64,000 nucleotides of DNA, taken from positions 1,728,304 through 1,792,303 of the forward strand of contig NZ_LN913006.1 of the NCBI RefSeq assembly GCF_001487165.1. The letters are read 5' to 3'. Shown here in pieces: positions 10,285 through 19,832 of the stretch (positions are counted from its first letter, which is position 1; each line of letters begins with the position of its first letter). The notes below the pieces were generated by a model. That model did not search any database. It had not been told where the DNA came from and saw only the letters and a list, made by a program, of their open reading frames with translations. A program made the position numbers and the translations under genes. Source of the DNA: Blautia massiliensis (ex Durand et al. 2017). Its GTDB lineage: Bacteria; Bacillota; Clostridia; Lachnospirales; Lachnospiraceae.

Positions 10285-11245
10285 CGCTGTTCTTTACCCG
10301 AAATGCTCTGGGTGTCATATGATAATGTTCTTTAAATACCCGGTGAAAATAACTGTTATTCTCATATCCCACCGCGGCAATGATATCACTGATGGGAAGA
10401 TCTGTGTCACACATCAGTTCCACCGCCTTGTTCAGACGTTTTCGCTGAAGAAGTTCCTTAAAGTTAAATCCTGTCGTTTTTTTGATCATCTTGCTTAATA
10501 CATGCATGGGCAGATGAAGACGGCTGCACAGCTCTGTCAGGGTAGCTGTCCGGTATTTTTGCTCAATGTAGTCCAGTGTGGTCATGGAGATCATGTTTTC
10601 GTACTGGTTGGGAAGACGCATCTCCACGTACTGTACGGATTCCACCAGATACATAAAGATCAGGCCCATTGTGGTCTGATTAATCCGTTCCCGGTTCTCT
10701 TCTCCATTTACCAGGGAATAGATGATGTTTTCCAGAAGATTCTGGATCTGTAGCACCTCTGCCACCTTAAAATGCAGATATTCTCCCCGTTCCTCATCCT
10801 GTCTGAGCACATTCACAAGAAAATCTGCCAGCATATTATCATTGCCGGTCATGGAATAAGCCACATCAAAAAACTCCGGCAGCACCATAAAGTTAATGGC
10901 AATATCGTTCTGTCCAGCCTTCAGGATCTCATGTTTCGTAAACTGGTTGAGAAAAAGCAGCTCACCCTTATTAACGATGACTTTTTTGCCATCAATGATG
11001 TTAGTCAGAGAGCCTTCGCAGACATAGAGCACTTCCACGAAATTATGCCGGTGTGCCGGAAAATGCACAAAACGGGTATGGGTACGGACCGCGATCAGCC
11101 GGCCTTCCTCCAGCATTTTTCCGCTGTCCACGGTAAAGTCCCTGCCGGAGGTATAAAGGTCTCTGTCCACCTCTGCCTCTCCATCCAGGATCTTTCGTTC
11201 TTCTTCTGTGATCTTTCTCAGCTGATCCAGTAGCGCCTGCTGCAT
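10262..11245 (-). CDS. Cupin-sensor AraC family transcriptional regulator
   Basis: Cytoplasmic one-component regulator of 327 residues. The N-terminal part (about 50-160) is a cupin-like ligand domain with HFPAHRHNFVEVLYVCEG and the second strand block GELLFLNQFTKHEI. The C-terminal part (about 215-320) is a double helix-turn-helix AraC domain: ATLTELCSRLHLPMHVLSKM, then DIIAAVGYENNSYFHRVFKE and TPRAF. Ligand unknown. AAAGGAGAGG precedes the ATG. Its neighbour downstream in the same direction is separated by a terminator. Similar regulators usually control sugar or glycoside genes, but no target is shown here. Confidence 0.92.
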   Translation of the reverse strand: MQQALLDQLRKITEEERKILDGEAEVDRDLYTSGRDFTVDSGKMLEEGRLIAVRTHTRFVHFPAHRHNFVEVLYVCEGSLTNIIDGKKVIVNKGELLFLNQFTKHEILKAGQNDIAINFMVLPEFFDVAYSMTGNDNMLADFLVNVLRQDEERGEYLHFKVAEVLQIQNLLENIIYSLVNGEENRERINQTTMGLIFMYLVESVQYVEMRLPNQYENMISMTTLDYIEQKYRTATLTELCSRLHLPMHVLSKMIKKTTGFNFKELLQRKRLNKAVELMCDTDLPISDIIAAVGYENNSYFHRVFKEHYHMTPRAFRVKNSEKEQVRL

Positions 11246-11295
11246 GCCTTCCTCTCCTTTATCCGTTTCTTCTTTCTTTGTTCCTCTTTATCCTC

Positions 11296-11324
11296 ATTTT
11301 AGCACTGCTGTCACATCCACACAA
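11296..11324 (-). promoter_or_regulatory. Promoter of the AraC-type gene
   Basis: Minus strand: TTGTGT (11324-11319), 17 bp, TAAAAT with an extended TGC just before it. Confidence 0.55.
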
Positions 11325-11381
11325 CTAAAATCCTCATATAAAAGATCTGCGCAAAAGAACCTCCAACGTCTCTGCACACAG

Positions 11382-11412
11382 AAACAGGCGGAGTCCAAAG
11401 ACCTCGCCTGCT
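11382..11412 (-). terminator. Terminator after the RhaS-type ABC operon
   Basis: GC-rich inverted repeat (GCAGGCG/CGCCTG with an inner GTC/GAC) about 45 bp after the stop of the binding-protein gene. The following T tract on the minus strand is short (GTTTCT), so termination may be imperfect. Confidence 0.5.
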
Positions 11413-11458
11413 CTGAAAGGATTTATCATATGAATATTACAGTCAATCTGAGGATTGA

Positions 11459-12526
11459 TTAGTACAGCTTAGCCATCTCCTCGATGTTGCTTGTATCGAA
11501 TTTCAGAGGTGCACCAAGAACAACCTCTGTACCGCCGTCATCTGCCTCTGTTACTGTGTAGTCACCAAGGTCACCAGCTGTGAATTTGTCATCTTTAGCA
11601 CCTGTGATGTCTTCGTTGATCAGAGCGATTGTTGTGTAAGCGCTGAGTTTTCCAAGGCCCTGCATATCCCACAGATAGAAGTATGGGCAGGAATGAGAAT
11701 CATCATCACCTGTGTACTCCTGCATCTCAGATGGAAGTCCAAGTCCGGTCAGCTTGCAGGAAGATCCGTTATCCTGAAGATATTTAGCTGCTGCTGCGAT
11801 ACCAACTGTTGTAGGTGCGCAGATAACCTTCAGATCCTTGTAGTTCTGAAGAAGAGCTGCTGTCTGGTCTGTGGATTTCTGCGGCTCATCATCACCGTAT
11901 ACAACGTCTACAAGCTCAAGCTTGCTGTATTTGTCATCGCCTTCCATGATGGTCTTCATTGCGTCGATCCATGCATTCTGGTTAGCGGACTGAGATGTAG
12001 CGGAAAGGATAGCGAACTGTCCTTCACCACCGGAAATATCAAGAACTGCATCCATAAGTGCCTGAGCAACTTCTTTCGTACCAGCCTGGTTTACGAAAAT
12101 CTCACGGCTGTCTTTGTTCGGTGCGGAGTCGAAGGAAGATACTTTGATTCCCTCATCCATAGCTTCCTCAAGCTTAGCCTGAAGAGCGTTAACATCGTTA
12201 GCGGAAATACAGATTGCATCGAAGTCCTGGGAAATCAGGTTGTCAAGAACCTTGATCTGTGCATCAGCTGTAGCTGTCTCAGGATAAACGACCTGAACCT
12301 CGCCGCCTTCAGCCTCTACTGTCTCCTGGAAAGATTTCGCTGCGATCTCGAAGAATGCGTTACCGGCTGCTTTACCAACCAGAGCGATCTTTTTGTCTTT
12401 TGCGGAATCGCCAGCTGCTGCTTCTGTCTTAGTATCATCTTTTTTGTCATCTGCTGCAAGAACCGGGCAAACTGTACCAAGAACCATTGCTCCACAAAGG
12501 ATTGCGCTAATTACCTTTTTTTTCAT
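11459..12526 (-). CDS. RhaS-type sugar-binding protein of an ABC transporter
   Basis: Extracytoplasmic substrate-binding protein of 355 residues, periplasmic-binding-protein-like I fold. It resembles the RhaS/LsrB group (rhamnose or AI-2 binders): KIALVGKAAGNAFFEIAAKSF, AQIKVLDNLISQDFDAICIS, ILSATSQSANQNAWIDAMK, VICAPTTVGIAAAAKYL, GLGLPSEM. It has a Sec signal peptide (about 1-25) ending VLAAD. No canonical lipobox: the cysteines at 11 and 20 lack Gly/Ala/Ser at -1. Last gene of the ABC operon, with GGGAGG before the ATG and a stem-loop upstream. Rhamnose is the best guess; AI-2 is less likely because no lsr enzymes are present. Confidence 0.85.
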   Translation of the reverse strand: MKKKVISAILCGAMVLGTVCPVLAADDKKDDTKTEAAAGDSAKDKKIALVGKAAGNAFFEIAAKSFQETVEAEGGEVQVVYPETATADAQIKVLDNLISQDFDAICISANDVNALQAKLEEAMDEGIKVSSFDSAPNKDSREIFVNQAGTKEVAQALMDAVLDISGGEGQFAILSATSQSANQNAWIDAMKTIMEGDDKYSKLELVDVVYGDDEPQKSTDQTAALLQNYKDLKVICAPTTVGIAAAAKYLQDNGSSCKLTGLGLPSEMQEYTGDDDSHSCPYFYLWDMQGLGKLSAYTTIALINEDITGAKDDKFTAGDLGDYTVTEADDGGTEVVLGAPLKFDTSNIEEMAKLY

Positions 12527-12566
12527 TGTTGTTCCTCCCTATAAGAATATAATTTTTTTATATGCT

Positions 12567-12595
12567 GCTGCCTCCGCTACACCAATGGAGGCAGC
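12567..12595 (-). other. Intercistronic stem-loop before the binding-protein gene
   Basis: Perfect 9-bp arms GCTGCCTCC and GGAGGCAGC around an 11-nt loop, 40 nt before the ATG of the binding protein. On the transcribed strand it is followed by ATATAAAAAAATT, not a T run, so it is not a terminator. It probably protects the 3'-proximal binding-protein mRNA after processing. Confidence 0.65.
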
Positions 12596-12625
12596 TAACA
12601 ATCATATGAGTTTCAAAAGTGATAT

Positions 12626-13633
12626 TTAGTTTTTCTTCATTGCGACTGCTTTTTTCACATCGCCGATGATATTCGGAAGAGCTACTGCTGCTACCAGAAG
12701 TACACCGATGATAAGAAGGATCACCTGTGCATTTACGTTCTTCTGTCCAAGGCCAACTCGTAAGCATACGATGATGAATGCAGAAATGATACCGCCGGCC
12801 AGGTTACCTTTACCACCTGTGGAGGAGATACCTCCGAATACTGCCATTGCAATGGCATCCATCTCAAATCCGTTACCGGTTGTTGTATTTGCACCGTAGG
12901 AAGAGGATACCAGGAATACTGCACAAAGTCCGGACATAAGTCCCATAACTGTGTAGATGATGAAACGGATCTTCTCTACGTGAACACCTGCGTAATAAGC
13001 TGCCACACGGTTTGTTCCGATCGCATATGTACGGCGTCCGAATGTGCTCTTTCCAAGAAAGATCGCAAAAAGTACACCAAGGATCAGGACCAGGAAAAGA
13101 ATATATGGAATATTTCCAACCTTTCCACCGATAGCACGGAAGCCATCTGTGTTTGTGATTGCAATACTTCCGCCGGCTCCAAGTGTTACCTCAGCGATAC
13201 CACGGAAGATGATCTGTGTTGCCAGTGTTACGATCATTGGAGGCAGCTCCTTGAAACGGGTAAGGATAAATCCGTTAACCGCACCACAGAGGGCACCAAC
13301 AGCCAGTGCTGTAAGTACTACTACAATGAACGGAGCGTTTGTGTTGCAGACCATACAGCTTAAGGTAGCGGAGAGACACACGATCGCACCTACGGAAATA
13401 TCGATCTCGCCTAATACCAGGATGTACGCCATCGGGAACATCATGAATACCTCTGCAAGGTAAACCGGCATCTGACGAAGAACACTCTTCATATTATAAA
13501 ACTCAGAAAATGATGCGCAGAAAATATTTACCAGGATAAAGAGAATGACCAGGATGCCTTCCCAACTGAATATGATGTGTTTCATCGGATTTTCCGGCAC
13601 ATTGTTAATACTTCTTCCAGATTTTCCAGCCAT
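12626..13633 (-). CDS. CUT2 sugar ABC transporter permease (second)
   Basis: Integral membrane protein of 335 residues, BPD_transp_2/RbsC family, about 8-10 hydrophobic segments. Family blocks seen: MAYILVLGEIDISVGAIVCLSA, GALCGAVNGFILTRFKELPPMIVTLATQIIFRG, FGRRTYAIGTNRVAAYYAGV, FGGISSTGGKGNLAG. It starts 3 bp after the stop of the preceding permease and pairs with it to form the channel. The context is the RhaS-type transporter. Confidence 0.9.
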   Translation of the reverse strand: MAGKSGRSINNVPENPMKHIIFSWEGILVILFILVNIFCASFSEFYNMKSVLRQMPVYLAEVFMMFPMAYILVLGEIDISVGAIVCLSATLSCMVCNTNAPFIVVVLTALAVGALCGAVNGFILTRFKELPPMIVTLATQIIFRGIAEVTLGAGGSIAITNTDGFRAIGGKVGNIPYILFLVLILGVLFAIFLGKSTFGRRTYAIGTNRVAAYYAGVHVEKIRFIIYTVMGLMSGLCAVFLVSSSYGANTTTGNGFEMDAIAMAVFGGISSTGGKGNLAGGIISAFIIVCLRVGLGQKNVNAQVILLIIGVLLVAAVALPNIIGDVKKAVAMKKN

Positions 13634-13636
13634 GAT

Positions 13637-14629
13637 TTACATCTCCCTTCCCTTTAATGCGTTTTTATCTGCGATTCTCTGCAGAACAACGTTGATCACA
13701 ACTACTACCAGGATGATAACACCCTTGATCATGTTCTGCCACAGTGAACTGATACCTACAAGCGGAAGAGCTTTTGCGATCGTTGCAAGGATAATGGAAC
13801 CGAGGAATGCACCTACTACGGTTCCACGTCCACCGCTCATGCTTACACCACCGATAACGCAGGCTGCGATAACATCCATCTCACCGCCGTACTGCATATC
13901 AGGCATTGCAGAAGCATAAACAGATACCTGAAGTGCTCCGCCAAGACCTGCGAGGAATCCCATGATCACATATACAAGAAGGTTGATATTCTTTGCATTG
14001 ATACCGGAAACCTGTGCTGCGCTTGCATTACTTCCTACTGCGTAGATCCTTCGTCCTGTTCTTGTCCATTTCATAAAGAAGAAGAATACCACATAGCATA
14101 CGATGATCACCCAGATAACCTTGTTGATCCCAAGGAAGCTGGTTGTTGCAAAATTCTTAAACTCACCAAGAGCTGCGGCACTTGCCCACTCACCACCGTG
14201 GGAAACAAGATAACCCATTGCTCTGTAGATGTACATAAAGCCCATGGTTGCAATGATAGGCGGAACGTTTGCTCTTGAGATCACAAGACCTACAACCAGT
14301 CCGCAGGCAATACCGATCGCCATTGCAATGATGAAAGCAAGTAATGTACTTGTGATATGTCCGTATTTCAGGAGCATACCGATGGACATACCGGAAAGTG
14401 CCAGAGTTGACATGATGGAAATATCGATTCCGCCTACCAGCATGACACACAGCATACCAAGTGACATTACCATTGTTACTGCATTATTTTTCAGCATCTC
14501 CATGAGTGACTTCGGCGTAAGGAATGACGGGCTGATCACTGTGACAACGGCAAACAGCACGACCACGATAATTGCCAGCAGAGCCTCTCGGGAGCCTGTA
14601 ATCTTCTTGATAACAGATTTCTTTTCCAT
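13637..14629 (-). CDS. CUT2 sugar ABC transporter permease (first)
   Basis: 330 residues, same family as its neighbour. Blocks: LCVMLVGGIDISIMSTLALSGM, GLVVGLVISRANVPPIIATMGFMYIYRA, GRRIYAVGSNASAAQVSG, VIGGVSMSGGRGTVVGAFLG. Its start codon overlaps the ATPase stop by one base (TAATG), so translation is coupled. With the other permease it makes a heterodimeric pore, as in RhaPQ or LsrCD systems. Confidence 0.9.
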   Translation of the reverse strand: MEKKSVIKKITGSREALLAIIVVVLFAVVTVISPSFLTPKSLMEMLKNNAVTMVMSLGMLCVMLVGGIDISIMSTLALSGMSIGMLLKYGHITSTLLAFIIAMAIGIACGLVVGLVISRANVPPIIATMGFMYIYRAMGYLVSHGGEWASAAALGEFKNFATTSFLGINKVIWVIIVCYVVFFFFMKWTRTGRRIYAVGSNASAAQVSGINAKNINLLVYVIMGFLAGLGGALQVSVYASAMPDMQYGGEMDVIAACVIGGVSMSGGRGTVVGAFLGSIILATIAKALPLVGISSLWQNMIKGVIILVVVVINVVLQRIADKNALKGREM

Positions 14630-16134
14630 TATTTAGTCCCCTTTCCAGTGCTCTTTTCCATGGACAGCTCAAGGATTCCTTCCTGTGTTGCCTCTCCCCT
14701 GTTCAGTTCACCTGTCTTACGGCCGTTGCACATAACAATGATACGGTCAGACATTCCAAGGATCTCAGGCATCTCGGAAGAGATCAGGATGATGGCATAG
14801 CCCTTCTTCGCAAGATCTCCCATGATCGCATAGATCTCGGCTTTTGCACCAACATCGACACCCTTTGTCGGCTCATCCATGATAACGACCTTCATTTCCT
14901 GAGCAAGTGCCTTGGCAACAACAACCTTCTGCTGGTTACCACCGGACAGTGAACTTGCAGGCTGGAAAATATCAACAGCCTTGGTATCTACTTCTTCAAG
15001 AAGCTTCTTGGAAAGCTCTCTTTCTGCTTTCTCGTCATTGAATCCGGATTTTGCATATTTGCTGATGATCGGAAGGGTTACGTTTCTTCCAAGGCCCCAG
15101 CTCATGACAAGGCCCTGCTTCTGTCTGTCCTCAGGAAGAAGGATGATACCTTTTTCCATTGCTTCGGAAGGAGTCTTGATATAAACCTCTTTTCCCTCAA
15201 GGAAAACCTTTCCTTCGTCCGGATGGGTGATTCCGCTGACAGCTTCCATAACCTCTGTACGTCCTGCACCGACCAGACCGGTAAGACCTACGATCTCGCC
15301 TGCACGTACATTGAAGGAAACATCCTTGAAAAATCCTGTTCTGGAAAGATGTTCAATACGAAGCATCTCATCTCCCAGCTTAACCTCCGGCTTCGGGAAC
15401 AGATCATTGATCTCACGTCCAACCATTGCCTTAATCAGATCTGCGTTTGTGATCCCGTTTACATCATAGGTTCCGATATACTGAGAATCACGGAATACGG
15501 TAACTCTGGAAGCCAGACGATACATATCCTCGAAACGGTGGGAAATAAAGATAATGGAAACGCCATTCTCTTTCAGCTTATCAACCAGTGTGTAAAGCTT
15601 CTCCGACTCGTTTCTGGTAAGTGCTGCTGTAGGCTCATCCAGAATGATGATCTTTGCATTTGTGGAAAGCGCTTTGGCGATCTCAACCATCTGCTGCTGT
15701 GCAACAGAAAGAGTTCCCATCTCAGCGGTTGCATCAAAATCTGCATCCAACTCACCTAAGTACTTGTTCGCCTCCTGATTCATCTCTTTCCACTGGATCA
15801 TATGATGTTTGATGATCTCGTGACCCATAAAAATATTTTCTGCAACTGTAAGGTGCGGATATGATGTCGGATGCTGATATACGGCTGCAATACCTGCCTC
15901 CTGGGCATCCTTCGGACCCTTGAAGTCAACCTTCTGTCCGTTCAGGAACATCTCACCTTCTTCTGCTTTATGTACTCCGGTAATAACCTTGATAAACGTA
16001 GATTTACCAGCACCGTTCTCACCCATCAGTGCGTGAACCTCACCAGGCTTGAGCTGGAACTGTACATTATTCAGAGCTTTGACACCGGGGAATATCTTCG
16101 TAATACCTTTTAATTCAAGAACATATTCTGACAC
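14629..16134 (-). CDS. Sugar ABC transporter ATPase with two ABC domains (RhaT/RbsA-like)
   Basis: About 501 residues with two fused nucleotide-binding domains. The first has Walker A GENGAGKSTFIK near residue 35 and Walker B IIILDEPTAAL; the second has a degenerate Walker A (GLVGAGRTEV), the signature LSGGNQQKVVVAKAL and Walker B VVIMDEPTKGVD. This is the usual CUT2 arrangement. The start is a GTG at 16134 with GGAGGAG 8 nt upstream; the longer ATG frame to 16272 runs through the promoter region. First gene of the operon. Confidence 0.92.
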   Translation of the reverse strand: MSEYVLELKGITKIFPGVKALNNVQFQLKPGEVHALMGENGAGKSTFIKVITGVHKAEEGEMFLNGQKVDFKGPKDAQEAGIAAVYQHPTSYPHLTVAENIFMGHEIIKHHMIQWKEMNQEANKYLGELDADFDATAEMGTLSVAQQQMVEIAKALSTNAKIIILDEPTAALTRNESEKLYTLVDKLKENGVSIIFISHRFEDMYRLASRVTVFRDSQYIGTYDVNGITNADLIKAMVGREINDLFPKPEVKLGDEMLRIEHLSRTGFFKDVSFNVRAGEIVGLTGLVGAGRTEVMEAVSGITHPDEGKVFLEGKEVYIKTPSEAMEKGIILLPEDRQKQGLVMSWGLGRNVTLPIISKYAKSGFNDEKAERELSKKLLEEVDTKAVDIFQPASSLSGGNQQKVVVAKALAQEMKVVIMDEPTKGVDVGAKAEIYAIMGDLAKKGYAIILISSEMPEILGMSDRIIVMCNGRKTGELNRGEATQEGILELSMEKSTGKGTK

Positions 16135-16169
16135 GGCTCTTTCTCCTCCCTTTCCTTTAATCTGATTAT

Positions 16170-16198
16170 ATTCTATCATCCGGCCCACAGGTTGATAA
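16170..16198 (-). promoter_or_regulatory. Promoter of the RhaS-type ABC operon
   Basis: Minus strand: TTATCA (16198-16193), 17 bp, TAGAAT (16175-16170). The weak -35 suits an activator-dependent promoter. The same TTATCA with 17-bp spacing is found before the rhamnulokinase operon. Confidence 0.5.
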
Positions 16199-16219
16199 TG
16201 GGAATATTTTTGGATAAGG

Positions 16220-16251
16220 GTAAAATATTCTTCTTTTCCCTGTAAAATATT
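16220..16251. promoter_or_regulatory. Tandem direct repeats, probable response-regulator operator
   Basis: Two identical 10-mers GTAAAATATT at 16220-16229 and 16242-16251, exactly 22 bp apart (two helical turns), upstream of the ABC promoter -35. Spacing and position fit binding by an AraC-type activator, most simply the divergent response regulator at 16400. This assignment is inference. Confidence 0.5.
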
Positions 16252-16294
16252 ACTCATAAACCATTGTCCCATTCTCGTATTTCTATATACTTTA

Positions 16295-16303
16295 TGCTAT
16301 AAT
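16295..16303 (+). promoter_or_regulatory. Extended -10 promoter of the two-component operon
   Basis: TGCTATAAT on the plus strand, about 97 nt before the response-regulator ATG. No good -35 at the proper distance. Divergent from the ABC promoter with the direct repeats between them. Confidence 0.5.
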
Positions 16304-16399
16304 GATAACGCTGACGTTACAGTTTTCTGGGAATATAAACAGAACTGTAAACATCCGATTTACGAAGCTATAAAGCTATGCTCGATTGGAGAATTGTAT

Positions 16400-17965
16400 A
16401 TGAAATTACTGATCGTCGATGACGAAGAACTTACGCGTACCGGACTGATCTCATCTATCGACTGGGATTCTCTGGGGATCACCGAGATCCTTCAGGCAGA
16501 TGATGGTGTGAACGGACTGGAAATGGCCAGACTGTATAAACCTGAGATCATTCTCTGCGATGTACGGATGCCGCGGATGACAGGCATTGCCATGCTGGAG
16601 CGTCTGGAGAAATTCCTGCCGGACAGTATCCCTATCTTTATGAGCGGATATTCTGACAAAGAGTATCTGAAAGCTGCCATCAAACTAAAAGCCATCAATT
16701 ACATCGAAAAGCCTCTGCATCCCGAGGAAGTACAGGCGGCAGTTCTGGAAGCGCAGACTCTTTACAAACAAAAGCTCCGCTCCCATCGTGGCGAAGCGAT
16801 CCATTCTCAGGAAATCGCTACCCGGCTGGCACAACAGCTGACTCTTCCACCTTCCGATAACAACAAAATTGCAGATCTCTGTCTGGAACTGGGGCAGCCG
16901 GAGCTTCTTGAGAACGGCATGAATTTTACCTCTGTGATCGTAAAGCTTAATGAATCTGTGGAGGCTTCCGGTATTTTCCTGGAAGATCTCCAGAACGACA
17001 TTTCCTGTTTTCTGGAGCATTACCATCTGAAATGTCTTTTTGTGGAAAAAAGGGTTCAGTATCTGGTCCACCATATATATGGAAGGAATGCCCTTTCCCC
17101 AACTACCCTTTCCGCAGTGGGAAGCTATATTTCCAGACAATATGACACCTGCGGAAAGCATCTGATCGCAGCCGGAAATACCGTAACGGATATTTTCAGG
17201 GTTTATCAGTCCTACGCTTCTGCCGTGATCCTTCTGCAGAACTGTTTTTTCTTTCCGGAAAAAACATTTCTGACAGAAAATGCCATCCGCCTGCTTTCAC
17301 CGAAGGGACCGGTTCCGGATTCCCTGCATTCACCGGAAAATACTTTTTCCAAATATCTCCTGGCCGGAGAAGAAGAACCCTGTTTTCAGTTTCTTGATGA
17401 GCTTTTCCGGTATTATAGCTGCAATCACACATTTATGCCTAACCAGATCCGTGATCTTTATTACCAGCTATTTAATACACTTTCGGCTTCCCGTAAAAAA
17501 AATCAGCTGGAAACCGAACTTCATGAAAAGCAGGATCTGATCGTAGATACGTTAAACAACGCCTTCACCTACGAAGAACTTCACAAAGCTCTGAAAGAAA
17601 AAACCGCCCAGTATTTTGAAGATGCGAAAAATTCCCAGCCGGAAAATTCCACGATCTTTATGATCAAGGATTATATCAGCCGGAACTATATGAACGATAC
17701 ACTTTCCGTAAAAGATATCAGCGGCCATGTATACCTTTCCGCATCTTATGTATGCACTTTTTTCAAAAGTGAGACCGGACAGACTCTCAATCAATATCTG
17801 ACAGAATACCGAATGGAAAAGGCCAAGCAGCTGCTTTCCGATCCCAAATACAAGATTTCCGAGATTTCTTCCAAGGTAGGCTATACGGATGGCAATTACT
17901 TCGGAAAAAGCTTCAAAAAATACTCCGGCTTTTCCCCGTCTGAATACCGGGAGAAAATGTCATGA
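16400..17965 (+). CDS. YesN-type response regulator with AraC DNA-binding domain
   Basis: 521 residues. N-terminal receiver domain (1-120) with phospho-acceptor D54 in ILCDVRMPRMTG, acidic pair DDE at 7-9 and Lys in NYIEKPLHPEE. A long middle region without clear family, then an AraC double helix-turn-helix at the C-terminus (about 420-521): LSVKDISGHVYLSASYVCTF, ISEISSKVGYTDGNYFGKSF, SGFSPSEYR. I take the ATG at 16400 (GGAG upstream) over a TTG six bases earlier. Its stop overlaps the sensor kinase start (ATGA). Likely activates the divergent ABC transporter. Confidence 0.92.
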   Translation: MKLLIVDDEELTRTGLISSIDWDSLGITEILQADDGVNGLEMARLYKPEIILCDVRMPRMTGIAMLERLEKFLPDSIPIFMSGYSDKEYLKAAIKLKAINYIEKPLHPEEVQAAVLEAQTLYKQKLRSHRGEAIHSQEIATRLAQQLTLPPSDNNKIADLCLELGQPELLENGMNFTSVIVKLNESVEASGIFLEDLQNDISCFLEHYHLKCLFVEKRVQYLVHHIYGRNALSPTTLSAVGSYISRQYDTCGKHLIAAGNTVTDIFRVYQSYASAVILLQNCFFFPEKTFLTENAIRLLSPKGPVPDSLHSPENTFSKYLLAGEEEPCFQFLDELFRYYSCNHTFMPNQIRDLYYQLFNTLSASRKKNQLETELHEKQDLIVDTLNNAFTYEELHKALKEKTAQYFEDAKNSQPENSTIFMIKDYISRNYMNDTLSVKDISGHVYLSASYVCTFFKSETGQTLNQYLTEYRMEKAKQLLSDPKYKISEISSKVGYTDGNYFGKSFKKYSGFSPSEYREKMS

Positions 17966-19785
17966 GGGCCCTCTGGCGCCGTTTCAAAAACGGCTACCTG
18001 AATTTAAACCTGCAGACAAAATTCACCATTGCCCTGATCAGCATTGTGGTAATTCCTGCCTGTCTTACCGCCTTTCTTTTTTATGGACGACTTTATAGCA
18101 TGGTGGTTTCCAATACCATCCGGCAGGAGCAGGACGCCTCCGCAAAAACTGCACCTCTGATCGAACGGACTATGGATACGATCCTCGCTACTACCCGGAA
18201 TATTACAGGACAGAATTTTTTTCAGGAACTTTTTTATATGCCGGTCAGCGATTCAGCAGAACAGCTTGCAACATCTAACCATGCCACTGATTTTAAAAAT
18301 GCCGTTCAGCGTCTGACCACAGATTCCATTGTTACCGATGTACAGATCTATGTGGATTTTCCTGATGATCTGAAGACACTGGATACTTATCCCAACACTG
18401 AGAATATCCTTGCTCCCTTAAGTCAGGCGAAAGGTACCTACTGGTACGGTATCTTTCAGGGAAACCGGAACACCCAGGAAATGTTCTGTCCTTCCTTCTA
18501 TCTTGGTCCCAGGGAAAAAAAGAATTATGGTGATATGGCATATATCTGCCCTTTAAGCCTTTATTATCACTCCACTGCCTATAAGGCTTATCTGGCAGTG
18601 TATTATTCCGATGACAAGCTTACTTCCATTCTTTCCGACAATCTATCTCTGGAAGGAAGTGTTTCATATATTGTAAACGAACGTGATGCCATTGTTGCTA
18701 CCTCAGATCTGTCATTATCCGGAATCTACCAACTGGATTACGACACCATCAAGGCTTCCTTTATGTCTTCCAATAACTTCATTGAGCGGAACATTCTGGA
18801 CACAAAGGTTTATGCCGGTTTTTACAGCATTTCCAATACGGACTGGTTTATGGTGACGGTCCTTCCTTCCCCGCCGCTGATCCATGCGAGCAACCGACTG
18901 ATGATCCAGATCGTACTGATCTATGCAGTTTTTCTGGTTCTAGCACTTATTTTTGCCAATGTACTGGCTCATTCCATTACCGGAAGACTTTCTTCTGTGA
19001 TCCGGCAGATGCAAACCGTCCGCCACGGCCCGCCTACTCCTATGGAAAGTCCACAGGCACATGATGAGATCGGTAATCTTATCGATACCTACAACTATAT
19101 GACTCGAAAAATGGAGGAACTGATGGAGAAGCAGGCTAAGGCTGCAGAAGATCTCCGGATCGCAGAATTCAATTCCCTCCAGGCACAGATCAATCCACAT
19201 TTTCTTTATAATACCATGGATATGATCAACTGGATGGCACTGCAGGGACAGACCAATGAGATCAGTCACGCAGTGCAAAGTCTTTCCCGTTTTTATAAGC
19301 TGACTCTGAGCCGCAAAAAAGGAATCTCTACCATTGCAAGGGAGCTGGAGCATGTAACCATCTACGTGCAGCTTCAGAATATGCGCTACCACGACAGCAT
19401 TGAGCTGATCACGGATATCCCGGATGAGCTTTCAGAATACCAGATCCCGAAGCTGACTCTTCAGCCTGTTGTGGAAAATTCCATTCTTCACGGGATCCTG
19501 GAAAAAGAATCAAAATCCGGAACTATTGTTATTACCGGATGGATGGAAAATGAGGATATTGTTCTTCTGATTTCCGATGACGGTGTTGGGATTTCGCCGG
19601 AAATCCTGTCAACTATCCTTTCCGGAAAGGGAAAAAGCCAGTCCGGCGGCACAAATATCGCAGTTTATAATACCCACCGGAGACTCCAAATTCTCTATGG
19701 AAATAATTACGGACTCACTTATTCCAGCAAGCCTGGAGAGGGGACAGAGGTTGAGATCCGCTTCCCTGCACATCGCGAAAAGTAA
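17962..19785 (+). CDS. YesM-type sensor histidine kinase
   Basis: 607 residues, membrane protein. TM1 about 24-46, an extracytoplasmic sensing region of about 265 residues (Cache-like), TM2 about 312-334, HAMP about 335-390 (coiled-coil-like stretch MEELMEKQAKAAEDLRIAEF). The His_kinase domain has H413 in QINPHFLYNTMD, and the HATPase has VENSILHGIL and LLISDDGVGIS. Overlaps the response regulator by 4 nt, so the pair is co-translated. Probably senses the sugar carried by the divergent transporter, directly or through its binding protein. Confidence 0.92.
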   Translation: MRALWRRFKNGYLNLNLQTKFTIALISIVVIPACLTAFLFYGRLYSMVVSNTIRQEQDASAKTAPLIERTMDTILATTRNITGQNFFQELFYMPVSDSAEQLATSNHATDFKNAVQRLTTDSIVTDVQIYVDFPDDLKTLDTYPNTENILAPLSQAKGTYWYGIFQGNRNTQEMFCPSFYLGPREKKNYGDMAYICPLSLYYHSTAYKAYLAVYYSDDKLTSILSDNLSLEGSVSYIVNERDAIVATSDLSLSGIYQLDYDTIKASFMSSNNFIERNILDTKVYAGFYSISNTDWFMVTVLPSPPLIHASNRLMIQIVLIYAVFLVLALIFANVLAHSITGRLSSVIRQMQTVRHGPPTPMESPQAHDEIGNLIDTYNYMTRKMEELMEKQAKAAEDLRIAEFNSLQAQINPHFLYNTMDMINWMALQGQTNEISHAVQSLSRFYKLTLSRKKGISTIARELEHVTIYVQLQNMRYHDSIELITDIPDELSEYQIPKLTLQPVVENSILHGILEKESKSGTIVITGWMENEDIVLLISDDGVGISPEILSTILSGKGKSQSGGTNIAVYNTHRRLQILYGNNYGLTYSSKPGEGTEVEIRFPAHREK

Positions 19786-19832
19786 CTTATGTTCCACAAA
19801 AATCTTTATTCAGAAATGAGGTATGACACTAT

